DNA from: JADCGM01 sp943370355
Lineage (GTDB): Bacteria; Pseudomonadota; Alphaproteobacteria; Sphingomonadales; Sphingomonadaceae
Length of the DNA stretch: 64,000 nucleotides
Reading direction: 5' to 3'
NCBI GenBank assembly: GCA_943370355.1
Contig: CALRQP020000005.1
Coordinates: 62,001-126,000 of the forward strand
Positions 17,155-25,018 of the stretch are shown in pieces. The translations under genes were made by a program, and so were the position numbers. Within the stretch, counting starts at the first letter, position 1. Each line of letters opens with the position of its first letter. The notes under the pieces were generated by a model that searched no databases, had not been told where the DNA came from, and worked only from the letters and a program-made list of their open reading frames with translations.

Positions 17155-18062
17155 GCGAACATCCGATCGACGACGAGCGCCGCGAACAGCGCGAACAGAT
17201 ACAGGATCGAATAGGCGAACAGCCGCTTCTCGGGCTTCATCTGTGCCGGCTCGCTCGCATGCGACCGCCATACCGCGACGGCGAGCCACAGGAAGATCGC
17301 GCCGAGCACGGCCGCAGAGATTCCGAAGAAGGTTCCGGTCAGGCCGAGCGCGGTCGGCAGCAGCGTGACCGCGACGAGCGGCAGCGAGTAAATGAGCACC
17401 TGCCGCCGTGTCTCGCGACGCCCGGCGGTCACCGGTAGCATCGGCACACCGGCTGCCGCATAGTCGCTCTTCATGAACAGCGCGAGCGCCCAGAAGTGCG
17501 GCGGGGTCCACAGGAAAATGATCGCGAACAGCAGGACGGGGAGCAGCGTTACGTCACCCGTCGCCGCCGCCCAGCCGATCATCGGCGGGAAGGCTCCGGC
17601 CGCGCCGCCGATCACGATATTCTGCGGGGTCCGGCGCTTGAGCCAGACCGTGTAGATCAGCACGTAGAACAGGATCGACGCCGCGAGCAGTGCCGCCGCC
17701 GTCCAGTTGACCCCGACACCCATGACGAACACGCTGAAGATCGACATTGTGACGCCGAACGCCAGGGCCGAACCCCGGTCCATACGGCCGCCGGGCAGCG
17801 GGCGATTGCGCGTCCGCTTCATCAGCGCGTCGATGTCCGCCTCGTACCACATGTTCAGCGCACCGGCGGCACCGGCTGCGACTGCGATGCACAGGATGGC
17901 CGTCGCGGCGATCACCGGATGGATCGGCACCGGGGCAGCCAGCAGTCCGCACGCGCCCGTGAATACCACGAGGCGGATCACGCCGGGCTTCATCAGCGCG
18001 ACATAGTCGCGCCAATCGGCACCCGCCGCTGGAACGGCCAAACTGCTCTCGGTGACGTTCAT
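17151..18062 (-). CDS. ctaB: Protoheme IX farnesyltransferase (haem O synthase)
   Basis: Transfers a farnesyl group to haem B, producing haem O, the precursor of haem A for the oxidase. The 303-residue prenyltransferase has eight to nine membrane helices. It shows the signature AEHVVRGG-equivalent loop NMWYEADIDALMKRTRNRPLPGG (prenyl diphosphate-binding Asp-rich motif) and the second motif FLWTPPHFWALALFMKSDYAAAGVPMLP. Start MNVTESS at 18062 is preferred to an in-frame ATG 66 bp upstream that lies inside coxA. It begins 5 bp after the coxA stop. Confidence 0.96.
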   Translation of the reverse strand: MNVTESSLAVPAAGADWRDYVALMKPGVIRLVVFTGACGLLAAPVPIHPVIAATAILCIAVAAGAAGALNMWYEADIDALMKRTRNRPLPGGRMDRGSALAFGVTMSIFSVFVMGVGVNWTAAALLAASILFYVLIYTVWLKRRTPQNIVIGGAAGAFPPMIGWAAATGDVTLLPVLLFAIIFLWTPPHFWALALFMKSDYAAAGVPMLPVTAGRRETRRQVLIYSLPLVAVTLLPTALGLTGTFFGISAAVLGAIFLWLAVAVWRSHASEPAQMKPEKRLFAYSILYLFALFAALVVDRMFA

Positions 18063-18067
18063 AAGCC

Positions 18068-19717
18068 TTACTTGATGATCGGCAGCGTCTCGAACTGGTG
18101 GTGCGGCGGCGGCGACGACAGCGTCCACTCGAGCGTGGTCGCGCCTTCACCCCAATAATTGCCTTCCGCCTTGCGCCCGGCCGCGAGCGACCAGAACACA
18201 TTGATGAAGAACACCAGCATGCCGACCGCCATGATCGCATAGCCGTAGCTCGCGATCAGGTTCCAGTGCGCATAGGCATCCGGATAGTCGGGAATGCGGC
18301 GCGGCATGCCGTCCTGGCCGAGGAAGTGCATCGGGAAGAACAGGATATTCACGCCGATGAAGAAGATCCAGAAGTGCAGCTTGCCGAGGAACTCATTGTA
18401 GTGGCGGCCCCACATTTTGGCGAACCAGTAGTAGAAGCCCGCGAACAGGCCGAACACCGCGCCGAGCGACAGCACATAGTGGAAGTGCGCCACGACGTAA
18501 TAGGTGTCGTGATAGATGGTATCGACACCGGCGCTCGACAGGATGACGCCCGTCACGCCGCCGACGGTGAACATGAAGATGAAGCCGATCGCCCAGAGCA
18601 TCGGGGTCTTGAAGCTGATCGAGCCGCCCCACATCGTCGCGATCCACGAGAAGATCTTGATGCCGGTGGGCACCGCGATGATCATCGTCGCCGCCGTGAA
18701 GTACATCTTCGTGTTCACGTCGAGGCCCACGGTGTACATATGGTGTGCCCAGACGATGAAGCCGATGAAGCCGATCGCGACCATCGCGTAAGCCATGCCG
18801 AGATAGCCGAACACCGGCTTCTTCGAGAAGGTCGACACGATCTGGCTGATCATGCCGAAGCCCGGCAGGATCATGATGTAGACTTCGGGGTGGCCGAAGA
18901 ACCAGAACAGATGCTCATAGAGCAGCGGATCGCCGCCGCCGGCCGGATCGAAGAAGGTCGTCCCGAAATTGCGGTCGGTCAGCAGCATGGTGATCGCGCC
19001 TGCGAGCACCGGCAGCGCCAGCAGCAGCAGGAAGGCGGTCACGAGGATCGACCAGACGAACAGCGGCATCTTGTGCAGGGTCATGCCCGGTGCACGCATG
19101 TTGAAGATCGTCGTGATGAAGTTGATCGCGCCGAGGATCGACGACGCACCGGCAAGGTGCAGCGACAGGATCGCCATGTCGACGGCCGGCCCCGGGTGAC
19201 CCGAGGTCGACAGCGGCGCATAGACGGTCCAACCCGTGCCCGCGCCCTTGAAGCCTGCCGGGCCCTCGACGAACTGCGACCCGAGCAGCAGCAGGAAGGA
19301 CGGCACCAGCAGCCAGAAGGAGATGTTGTTCATGCGCGGGAAGGCCATGTCCGGCGCCCCGATCATGATCGGCACGAACCAGTTGCCGAACCCGCCGATC
19401 ATCGCCGGCATGACCATGAAGAACACCATGATCAGGCCGTGCGCGGTGATGAACACGTTCCACATATGGTAGGATGCATCGACGTTGCCGTTGGTCATCC
19501 AGGTCAGATACTGGATGCCAGGATGCGCGAGCTCGGCGCGCATGATGCCCGAAATCGCGCCGCCGATGATGCCCGCGATGATCGCGAAGATCAGGTAGAG
19601 CGTCCCGATGTCCTTATGATTGGTCGACAGGAACCAGCGCGCGAAGAACCCCGGAAGGTGATCGTCGTGCCCATGGTCGTCGTGACCGGCGGCGTGTGCG
19701 TCTGCGGTATGTGCCAT
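18068..19717 (-). CDS. coxA: Cytochrome c oxidase subunit I (aa3 type)
   Basis: The 549-residue catalytic subunit of the haem-copper oxidase has twelve helices. Seen: a haem a ligand His93 in TAHGLIMVFF; HPEVY at 276-280, with the CuB His and the cross-linked Tyr, as in A-type oxidases; the K-channel region; the paired His motif AHHMYTVGLD; and the HDTYYVVAHFHYVLS helix with haem a and a3 ligands. The N-terminus is His/Asp-rich (HDDHGHDDH), a possible metal-binding tail before the first helix. It lies 14 bp after coxB. Confidence 0.98.
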   Translation of the reverse strand: MAHTADAHAAGHDDHGHDDHLPGFFARWFLSTNHKDIGTLYLIFAIIAGIIGGAISGIMRAELAHPGIQYLTWMTNGNVDASYHMWNVFITAHGLIMVFFMVMPAMIGGFGNWFVPIMIGAPDMAFPRMNNISFWLLVPSFLLLLGSQFVEGPAGFKGAGTGWTVYAPLSTSGHPGPAVDMAILSLHLAGASSILGAINFITTIFNMRAPGMTLHKMPLFVWSILVTAFLLLLALPVLAGAITMLLTDRNFGTTFFDPAGGGDPLLYEHLFWFFGHPEVYIMILPGFGMISQIVSTFSKKPVFGYLGMAYAMVAIGFIGFIVWAHHMYTVGLDVNTKMYFTAATMIIAVPTGIKIFSWIATMWGGSISFKTPMLWAIGFIFMFTVGGVTGVILSSAGVDTIYHDTYYVVAHFHYVLSLGAVFGLFAGFYYWFAKMWGRHYNEFLGKLHFWIFFIGVNILFFPMHFLGQDGMPRRIPDYPDAYAHWNLIASYGYAIMAVGMLVFFINVFWSLAAGRKAEGNYWGEGATTLEWTLSSPPPHHQFETLPIIK

Positions 19718-19731
19718 GATCTGTATCTCGC

Positions 19732-20820
19732 TTAGAGGGCGGCCGGAGCGGGCGTTGCCGCCGCCGGTGCCGCCGCGATGCGGGTGAGTTTGCCCTTTGC
19801 GTCCGCCGTGAAGCGCGGACCGGCGCTGCTGCCGCCGTTATCGGCTTCCTTCTTGGCGACCCAGGCGTTGAACTGCGCTGCCGGGACCACCTCGATGGCG
19901 ATCGGCATGAAGCCATGCTTGGTGCCGCACAGCTCCGAGCACTGCCCGAAGTAAACGCCCGGACGATCGACCTTGAACCAGGTCTCGTTGATGCGGCCCG
20001 GAACGGCGTCCATCTTGAGCCAGAAAGCCGGCATCGCGAAGCTGTGGATCACATCGGCACCGGTGGTCAGCACCTTCACGGTGGCACCGGCCGGCACGAC
20101 GATCCGGTTGTCGACATCGAGCAGGCGCGGCGACCCTTGGGCGGCCGATTCCGCGTCGGTCAGCATCACCGAGTCGAAGCTGAACCCGCCATAGTCGGGA
20201 TATTCATATTCCCAATACCATTGATGCCCTGTTGCCTTGATCGTCAGGTCGGGCTTGGGCGGATCATATTGATTGGCGAGCAGGCGGAAGGACGGCACCG
20301 CGACGACGACGAGGATGAGCACGGGAACGACGGTCCAGATCACCTCGACCAGCGTATTGTGCGAGGTCTTCGACGGAACCGGATTGGCGCTTTCGCGGAA
20401 GCGGATCATCACATAGCCGAGCAGGCCGAGCACAATCAGGACGACAACGCCCATGATCGGCAGCAGCAGGTCGTTGTTGAGCCAGCGGCCATATTCGCCG
20501 ATTTTCGTAACGGCCGGCTGCAGGTCCGTACCACCGGGGATTGGCTGGCCGATGCCCGGCGTCGGGGCGACGCGAACTTCGGGAACATCGGTGTTCGCAG
20601 CGCGCGTCGCTGAGGTTGAGCCCATGCCGTCGCCCGAATTGGCAGCAACGCCCGGCGCGAGCAGCGTCGAGCCCGGTTCGCTCGGTTTGGCGACGGTCGC
20701 CGCTTCGGCTTGCGCATTCGCGCCTGCGGCCGGTGCCGCAGCCGGTGTTTGCGCCTGCGAAACCGCCGGAAGCAGCATCATCGCAACAGCGATCGCCCAG
20801 GTAGTCGTTCGTGCCATCAT
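19732..20820 (-). CDS. coxB: Cytochrome c oxidase subunit II
   Basis: This subunit carries the CuA centre that accepts electrons from cytochrome c. The 362-residue product has a signal peptide (about residues 1-25, ending AVSQA), a long Ala/Pro/Gly-rich spacer (about 26-110), two membrane helices, and a cupredoxin domain. The domain holds the aromatic-rich strand HQWYWEYEYPDYG and the CuA motif CSELCGTKHGFM from about residue 294. A 35-residue Ala/Pro tail follows. Two adjacent ATGs (20820, 20817) can start it; GAGG spacing suits the second. Longer than typical alphaproteobacterial CoxB because of the N-terminal spacer. Confidence 0.97.
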   Translation of the reverse strand: MMARTTTWAIAVAMMLLPAVSQAQTPAAAPAAGANAQAEAATVAKPSEPGSTLLAPGVAANSGDGMGSTSATRAANTDVPEVRVAPTPGIGQPIPGGTDLQPAVTKIGEYGRWLNNDLLLPIMGVVVLIVLGLLGYVMIRFRESANPVPSKTSHNTLVEVIWTVVPVLILVVVAVPSFRLLANQYDPPKPDLTIKATGHQWYWEYEYPDYGGFSFDSVMLTDAESAAQGSPRLLDVDNRIVVPAGATVKVLTTGADVIHSFAMPAFWLKMDAVPGRINETWFKVDRPGVYFGQCSELCGTKHGFMPIAIEVVPAAQFNAWVAKKEADNGGSSAGPRFTADAKGKLTRIAAAPAAATPAPAAL

Positions 20821-20919
20821 GCCCTCAATGGTCAACGCGCCGGATCGGAGCCCCGGCCAGAGTCTCGCGGCTTATAGGGAGCGCGCCACAGCGTCACAAG
20901 CACGGAGATGCGTCTATGT

Positions 20920-21744
20920 TCACCCGGCCTTCAGGTTCTGGAATTCTGCCGGTTGCCGGGACATCTGCGCCGTGATCGCAATCCGGGAGTCGTCGCCCGG
21001 AAGCATCGCCGCATTCCACAGCGCGACATATTCGAGGCCCTCCTCGATCGTGCGGCCGCGCCCGTGATTGAGCACCTGCTTGATGCCTGCGACCGCCATC
21101 GGCGACTTGCCCGCGATCTCCTTTGCCATCGCCAACGCGGCATCTACCGCGTTCGCCTGGCTGTCGAGCACGCTGTTGAGGAAGCCGTGCCGCAGCGCCT
21201 CCTCGGCCCCGAACCGCCGGCCGGTATAGGCGAGTTCGCGGATCAGCCCCTGCGGCAGCAGTGTCGGGATGCGCTGCAGGGTGCCGACGTCGGCGACGAT
21301 GCCGACATTGATCTCCTGGATCGTGAAGAAACAATTGGCGGTGCCGATGCGGATGTCGCAGGCAGTCACCAGATCGACGCCGCCGCCGATGCAGCCGCCC
21401 TGCACGACCGCGATGACCGGGACGCGGCAGCGGTCGATGACGTTGAAGCTCTCCTGCATCTTGAGAACCTTGCGGCGGAAATGCTCGCGCAGGCGCGCGG
21501 TCTCGCCGTCGCGGTTGGCGAGCCCGTCCTCGGCCGCCCATTGCAGGTCGAGCCCGGCCGTGAAATGTTTCCCGCTTGAGGACAGCACCACCGCGCGCAC
21601 CGATCCGTCGGCGGCGATCGTGTCGAACACGTCGATCATCTCGGTCCAGAAGGCGGCGTTCATCGTGTTGAGCGCCTCGCCGCGCGTCAGCCGCACATGC
21701 GCGACATGGTCGGCGACCTCGAGGCTCAATGTCTGCATTTCCAT
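20920..21744 (-). CDS. Crotonase/enoyl-CoA hydratase family protein, dienoyl-CoA isomerase-like
   Basis: A 274-residue crotonase-fold enzyme. The oxyanion-hole segments are SSSGKHFTAGLDL (about residues 57-69) and QGGCIGGGVDLVTACD (about 113-128). The later acidic residues sit in IQEINVGIVADVGTLQRIP, which places Glu and Asp where delta3,5-delta2,4-dienoyl-CoA isomerases have them. An isomerase is therefore somewhat likelier than a simple hydratase. The start at 21744 has AAGGAG 8 bp upstream. Only 30 bp separate it from the divergent 2Fe-2S protein gene. Confidence 0.85.
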   Translation of the reverse strand: MEMQTLSLEVADHVAHVRLTRGEALNTMNAAFWTEMIDVFDTIAADGSVRAVVLSSSGKHFTAGLDLQWAAEDGLANRDGETARLREHFRRKVLKMQESFNVIDRCRVPVIAVVQGGCIGGGVDLVTACDIRIGTANCFFTIQEINVGIVADVGTLQRIPTLLPQGLIRELAYTGRRFGAEEALRHGFLNSVLDSQANAVDAALAMAKEIAGKSPMAVAGIKQVLNHGRGRTIEEGLEYVALWNAAMLPGDDSRIAITAQMSRQPAEFQNLKAG

Positions 21745-21774
21745 CACGCGGCTCCTTCGGCTAGTCTCCGTCGC

Positions 21775-22302
21775 ATGACTCGCTTCACCGTCAACGGCAA
21801 CCCCGTACAATATCAGCTTCCGCCCGAAACCCCGCTGCTGTGGGCGCTTCGCGACGCGTCAAACCTGACCGGCACGAAGTTCGGTTGCGGGGCGGGGCTC
21901 TGCGGCGCCTGCACCGTCCATATCGACGGCGTCGCGCAGCGCAGTTGCCAGGTCACGATCGGCAGTATCGAGGGAACCTTCGTCACGACGATCGAGGGAT
22001 TGAGCGACGACCGTTCGCATCCGTTGCAGCAGGCGTGGATTGCCGAGCAGGTGCCGCAATGCGGCTATTGCCAGTCCGGCATGATCATGGCCGCCGCCGC
22101 GCTGCTCAAGCAGAAACGCCACCCGAGCGCCGACGACATTCGCGAGACGATCACCAACCTCTGCCGCTGCGGAACTTACCCACGCATCCAGAAGGCGATT
22201 CTGCGTGCAGCCGAAGGCGGGGTGGCGACCGATGTGGCTGTTCCCGGCACCACGGTGGAACAGGCAGCCGAGCGCGTGCCGGCGATGGTCGAACCTCGCT
22301 AA
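21775..22302 (+). CDS. (2Fe-2S) small subunit of a molybdenum hydroxylase, isoquinoline 1-oxidoreductase alpha-like
   Basis: A 175-residue two-cluster ferredoxin-like subunit. The plant-type [2Fe-2S] cluster is ligated by Cys38, Cys43, Cys46 and Cys58; the second, helical-domain cluster by Cys96, Cys99, Cys130 and Cys132 (QCGYCQSG and CRCGTY). These subunits pass electrons from a molybdopterin large subunit. No large-subunit gene adjoins it: downstream is the convergent nitronate monooxygenase, upstream the divergent crotonase. The start is MTRFTVNG at 21775. No convincing Shine-Dalgarno is seen in the 30-bp gap. Confidence 0.9.
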   Translation: MTRFTVNGNPVQYQLPPETPLLWALRDASNLTGTKFGCGAGLCGACTVHIDGVAQRSCQVTIGSIEGTFVTTIEGLSDDRSHPLQQAWIAEQVPQCGYCQSGMIMAAAALLKQKRHPSADDIRETITNLCRCGTYPRIQKAILRAAEGGVATDVAVPGTTVEQAAERVPAMVEPR

Positions 22303-22307
22303 AAAGC

Positions 22308-22335
22308 CGTCATCCCGGCGAACGCCGGGATGACG
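22308..22335. repeat. 13-bp perfect palindrome between convergent genes (GTCATCCCGGCG-type repeat)
   Basis: CGTCATCCCGGCG, a 2-base AA loop, then the exact complement. It lies in the 44-bp gap between two convergent genes, preceded by AAAAAG on the plus strand. It can serve as a bidirectional terminator. I recognise the GTCATCCCGGCGAA-CGCCGGGATGAC core as a dispersed palindrome common in proteobacterial genomes, so it may also be a REP-type repeat. Confidence 0.75.
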
Positions 22336-22346
22336 GGTCATAACCC

Positions 22347-23339
22347 TTACATCGCCCGATGCGCAGGGTAGCTTGCCACGAGATTGGCTTTCAGCTTCGG
22401 CAAACGCCGCAGCGTCGCTTCGGCCTCGGCCAAGGTGCGCCGCACGATTTCCGCGCAGGACAGGATCTCGCGCACGCCACCGCCGCCCTGCCCCGCCGCG
22501 AGGCACTGCGTCGCGGCATCCACGTCCAAAATGCCGCTGATCGGCCCGAGCCGGTTCTTCTGCACCGATTCCATGACCTGTAGCGGGAAGGGCTTCGCCG
22601 TCCGGTCGTCGAAGTCGCGATTGCTGTCATTGGCGATGGCGCGCAGCGTCTTGCCGGTGAACACGCGGCTGACCAGCGTGTCGGCTTCGCTCATCGCGAC
22701 GATCGCGTCTTTATAGGGCTGCCCGGCATGCGCCTCGGTGCTCGCGATGAAGCGCGTGCCCATCCAGACGCCCTGACAGCCAAACGCCAGCGCCGCCGCA
22801 AGGCCGCGCCCGTCGAACAGGCCGCCCGCTGCGATGACCGGAATGTCGACCGCATCGACGACCTGCGGCCACAGCGCCACCGACGCGACGCTGCCGGTAT
22901 GCCCGCCGCCTTCGGTCCCCTGCGCGATCACGACATCGCAGCCGGCCTCCGCCGCCTTCACGGCGTGCCGGACAGTCCCGCACATGCTCATGACGATGAT
23001 GCCGGCGGCATGCAGCTTCTCGATAATCGCGCTCGGCACGCCGAGACCGGCGATGAACGCCGTCGCGCCTTCCTCGATGATGATGTCGACGCTGGCGGTC
23101 AGCGACTCGGGTTGGGCTGCGAGCAGGTCGACCCCGAACGGCTTGTTCGTCAGCGATTTCACCTGCTGCATCTGCTCGCGGATCTTGTGCGGCGGCATGC
23201 CGGCCATGCCGAGCGAGCCGAACCCGCCCGCCTCGCTGACCGCTGCGCAGACCTCGGCATAGGACACCCCGCCCATCCCTGCGAGCAGGATCGGATGCTC
23301 GACGCCGAGCAGGTCGCAGATCGGAGTACGGATGGTCAT
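22347..23339 (-). CDS. Nitronate monooxygenase family flavoprotein
   Basis: A 330-residue TIM-barrel FMN enzyme of the nitronate monooxygenase/2-nitropropane dioxygenase family, which oxidises alkyl nitronates. Seen: N-terminal TPICDLLGVEHPILLAGMGG, the catalytic-His region AQGTEGGGHTGSVAS (about residues 142-156), the FMN phosphate motifs IPVIAAGGLFDGRGLAAALAFG and GVWMGTRFIASTEA. Length is typical. A truncated second copy of its first 20 codons lies upstream at 23782-23901. The physiological substrate is not predictable. Confidence 0.92.
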   Translation of the reverse strand: MTIRTPICDLLGVEHPILLAGMGGVSYAEVCAAVSEAGGFGSLGMAGMPPHKIREQMQQVKSLTNKPFGVDLLAAQPESLTASVDIIIEEGATAFIAGLGVPSAIIEKLHAAGIIVMSMCGTVRHAVKAAEAGCDVVIAQGTEGGGHTGSVASVALWPQVVDAVDIPVIAAGGLFDGRGLAAALAFGCQGVWMGTRFIASTEAHAGQPYKDAIVAMSEADTLVSRVFTGKTLRAIANDSNRDFDDRTAKPFPLQVMESVQKNRLGPISGILDVDAATQCLAAGQGGGGVREILSCAEIVRRTLAEAEATLRRLPKLKANLVASYPAHRAM

Positions 23340-23362
23340 GATGGGATTTGCCTCCAGATCGA

Positions 23363-23770
23363 TCAGGCTGGCCGTGCAGCCGGGGTGCGCCGCCAGGCGA
23401 CAGCAAAGAGCAGCATGAGCAGGCCGTCAATCATCCCCCCGACGAACGCGCCATCAATCGGCAACCGTCCGGCGGCGTAGAGCCACAAACAGGGAATGAA
23501 GAACGCGGCCTTTTCAAGCATGGCGACCGGCATGAGCCAGCGGCAGCCGACGGGATCACGCGCGACCAGGACAAAAAGCAGCTGCCAGACAAGCGCCGAT
23601 CCATAGAAACCGTAGTAGAACTCGGGATGGGGTATCGGGCCGGGCCCGACCAAATGCTCGGCGAAAAGTCCCGGCACGAGAACCGCGAAGCCATAGGCAG
23701 CGGCGACGCCGAAGGCGATTCGCGCGAAGCGCGCGCCGGATGAAGCGCCTCTATGCTGGGGGTCGGTCAT
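23363..23770 (-). CDS. Small four-helix membrane protein of unknown function
   Basis: A 135-residue hydrophobic protein with about four membrane segments (near residues 15-35, 50-72, 80-98 and 108-128). The PHPEFYYGFYGSALVWQ segment sits between helices one and two. I recognise no named family. The ATG at 23770 is chosen because the longer open frame upstream runs through the nitronate monooxygenase remnant and is Arg/Pro-rich. It sits between the intact nitronate monooxygenase and its broken copy; the two starts may share an ancestral promoter region. Confidence 0.7.
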   Translation of the reverse strand: MTDPQHRGASSGARFARIAFGVAAAYGFAVLVPGLFAEHLVGPGPIPHPEFYYGFYGSALVWQLLFVLVARDPVGCRWLMPVAMLEKAAFFIPCLWLYAAGRLPIDGAFVGGMIDGLLMLLFAVAWRRTPAARPA

Positions 23771-23781
23771 GACGGGATCGC

Positions 23782-23901
23782 TTATCGCTGCCCCGGCCTT
23801 GCGCGGCCGACCCGCGCTTCTGCCAACCAGCGGGCGTGCGCCAAGGGCAGGATCGGATGCTGGACGCCGAGCAGGTCGCAGATCGGGGTCTTCAGGGTCA
23901 T
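23782..23901 (-). pseudogene. N-terminal remnant of a second nitronate monooxygenase
   Basis: On the minus strand an ATG at 23901 opens MTLKTPICDLLGVQHPILP, which matches the start of the intact nitronate monooxygenase (MTIRTPICDLLGVEHPILL) at about 15 of 19 positions. Then the similarity stops and the frame ends in TAA at 23784 after 39 codons. The DNA is also alike over about 50 bases (GATCGGATGCT-GACGCCGAGCAGGTCGCAGATCGG). The rest of the enzyme is missing, so this is a truncated copy, probably left by tandem duplication and deletion. Confidence 0.8.
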
Positions 23902-23970
23902 CGCGTCGCTCCGGGATTGGCGTCAATCCGCGCTTTATGGCCGGTTCCCGCGCCCGCGCCAATCTCGCGC

Positions 23971-24639
23971 TTATGGTAAGCGCGCAAGCCAGATGTGATG
24001 ACGTGCGCCGCTCCGGCCCGTGGCGCGGACGGGCACTTCCTCGACGTCGAACCCGGCCTGCCGCAAGCGGCGCGTGAACCCGGCGTCCGCCCCCGACGAC
24101 CAGACCGACAGGATACCCCCGGGGCGCAGGGCGCGACCGATGCGCTGAAGCCCGGCCGGGTCGTACAATCGGTCGTTTTCGGCGCGTGTCAGCCCGTCCG
24201 GGCCATTGTCCACATCGAGAAGAATCGCGTCATAGGCGGCGTCGGCACCCGCAATGACATCGACCGCATCGGCCTCGACGATCGCGACGCGCGGATCGGA
24301 CAGCGAGCCGCCGTGCACCGCCGCCATCGGCCCGCGCGCCCAGGCGACAACCTCGGGGACCAGCTCGACGACGGTCACGCGTGCCGTCGCCGGCAGCGCG
24401 GCCAACGCCGCGCGGAGCGTGAACCCCATACCGAGGCCACCGATCAACAAGCTCGGCAACGCGCCCGTCGCCAGCCGCGCGCAGGTCAGCGTCGCAAGCG
24501 CTTGCTCGGACCCGCTCAACCGGCTGTTCATGAGCTCGTTTGCACCGAGCATGATCGAGAAATCGCCGCCGCGCTCGAACAGCCGCAGCTGGCCGCCGCC
24601 CGGAATGTCGGCGCTGTCGATCAGCAATCTCGGCTTCAT
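23971..24639 (-). CDS. Spermidine synthase-like methyltransferase-fold protein
   Basis: A 222-residue protein with the core of the polyamine synthase/SAM methyltransferase superfamily: LLIGGLGMGFTLRAALAAL (nucleotide-binding glycine motif, about residues 62-80), VTVVELVPEVVAWA with the acidic residue, and YDAILLDVDNGPDGL (about 134-148). The N-terminal beta-hairpin domain of true spermidine synthases is reduced and the polyamine-binding residues are not evident. I would call it a spermidine-synthase-like protein of unknown substrate. It is divergent from the PhnA-like gene. Confidence 0.8.
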   Translation of the reverse strand: MKPRLLIDSADIPGGGQLRLFERGGDFSIMLGANELMNSRLSGSEQALATLTCARLATGALPSLLIGGLGMGFTLRAALAALPATARVTVVELVPEVVAWARGPMAAVHGGSLSDPRVAIVEADAVDVIAGADAAYDAILLDVDNGPDGLTRAENDRLYDPAGLQRIGRALRPGGILSVWSSGADAGFTRRLRQAGFDVEEVPVRATGRSGARHHIWLARLP

Positions 24640-24718
24640 CGTCCTGCTCCGGCGTCGCTATCGAGGCGACAGTGGCGCGGCTTGCCGCTACGGACCAGCG
24701 AAAGAATGGAGATTGGCC

Positions 24719-25018
24719 GTGAGCGACGACGACTATGTCTATGACGAAGCGAGCGGCGAATGGATCAGCGCCGCCGACGCCGCCGCGAAACCGGCGAGCG
24801 GCAGTGTCGAAGTGCGCGATTCGAACGGCAACCTCCTCGCCGATGGCGACAGCGTCACGCTGATCAAGGACCTGACTGTCAAAGGCGCCGGCCAGACGCT
24901 GCGCCGCGGCACCGTCATCAAGTCGATCCGCCTGACCGGCGACTCGCAGGAAATCGACTGCCGTTACGAGGGCATCAAGGGGCTGGTTCTGCGCGCCGAG
25001 TTTGTGAAGAAGCGGTAG
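24719..25018 (+). CDS. PhnA/YjdM-family protein lacking the zinc ribbon
   Basis: A 99-residue protein beginning at GTG 24719, with GGAGA six bases upstream. The C-terminal 70 residues are a textbook PhnA (YjdM) domain: VRDSNGNLLADGDSVTLIKDLTVKG, then RRGTVIKSIRL and EIDCRYEGIKGLVLRAEFVKK. The usual N-terminal two-CxxC zinc ribbon is replaced by a Cys-free acidic segment (DDDYVYDEASGEW). Named for proximity to phosphonate genes in E. coli, the family has no firmly known role, and no phosphonate genes occur here. Its 3' end abuts the convergent aldehyde dehydrogenase stop. Confidence 0.85.
   Translation: MSDDDYVYDEASGEWISAADAAAKPASGSVEVRDSNGNLLADGDSVTLIKDLTVKGAGQTLRRGTVIKSIRLTGDSQEIDCRYEGIKGLVLRAEFVKKR

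Noticed and set aside
18098..19735. A 545-codon open frame on the plus strand opposite coxA, and similar long frames opposite petB-petC (7067-8875) and the helicase (31627-33123)
   Set aside because: They are Arg/His/Asp/Gln-rich, have no motifs, and mirror genes of certain identity; high GC makes long antisense frames common.
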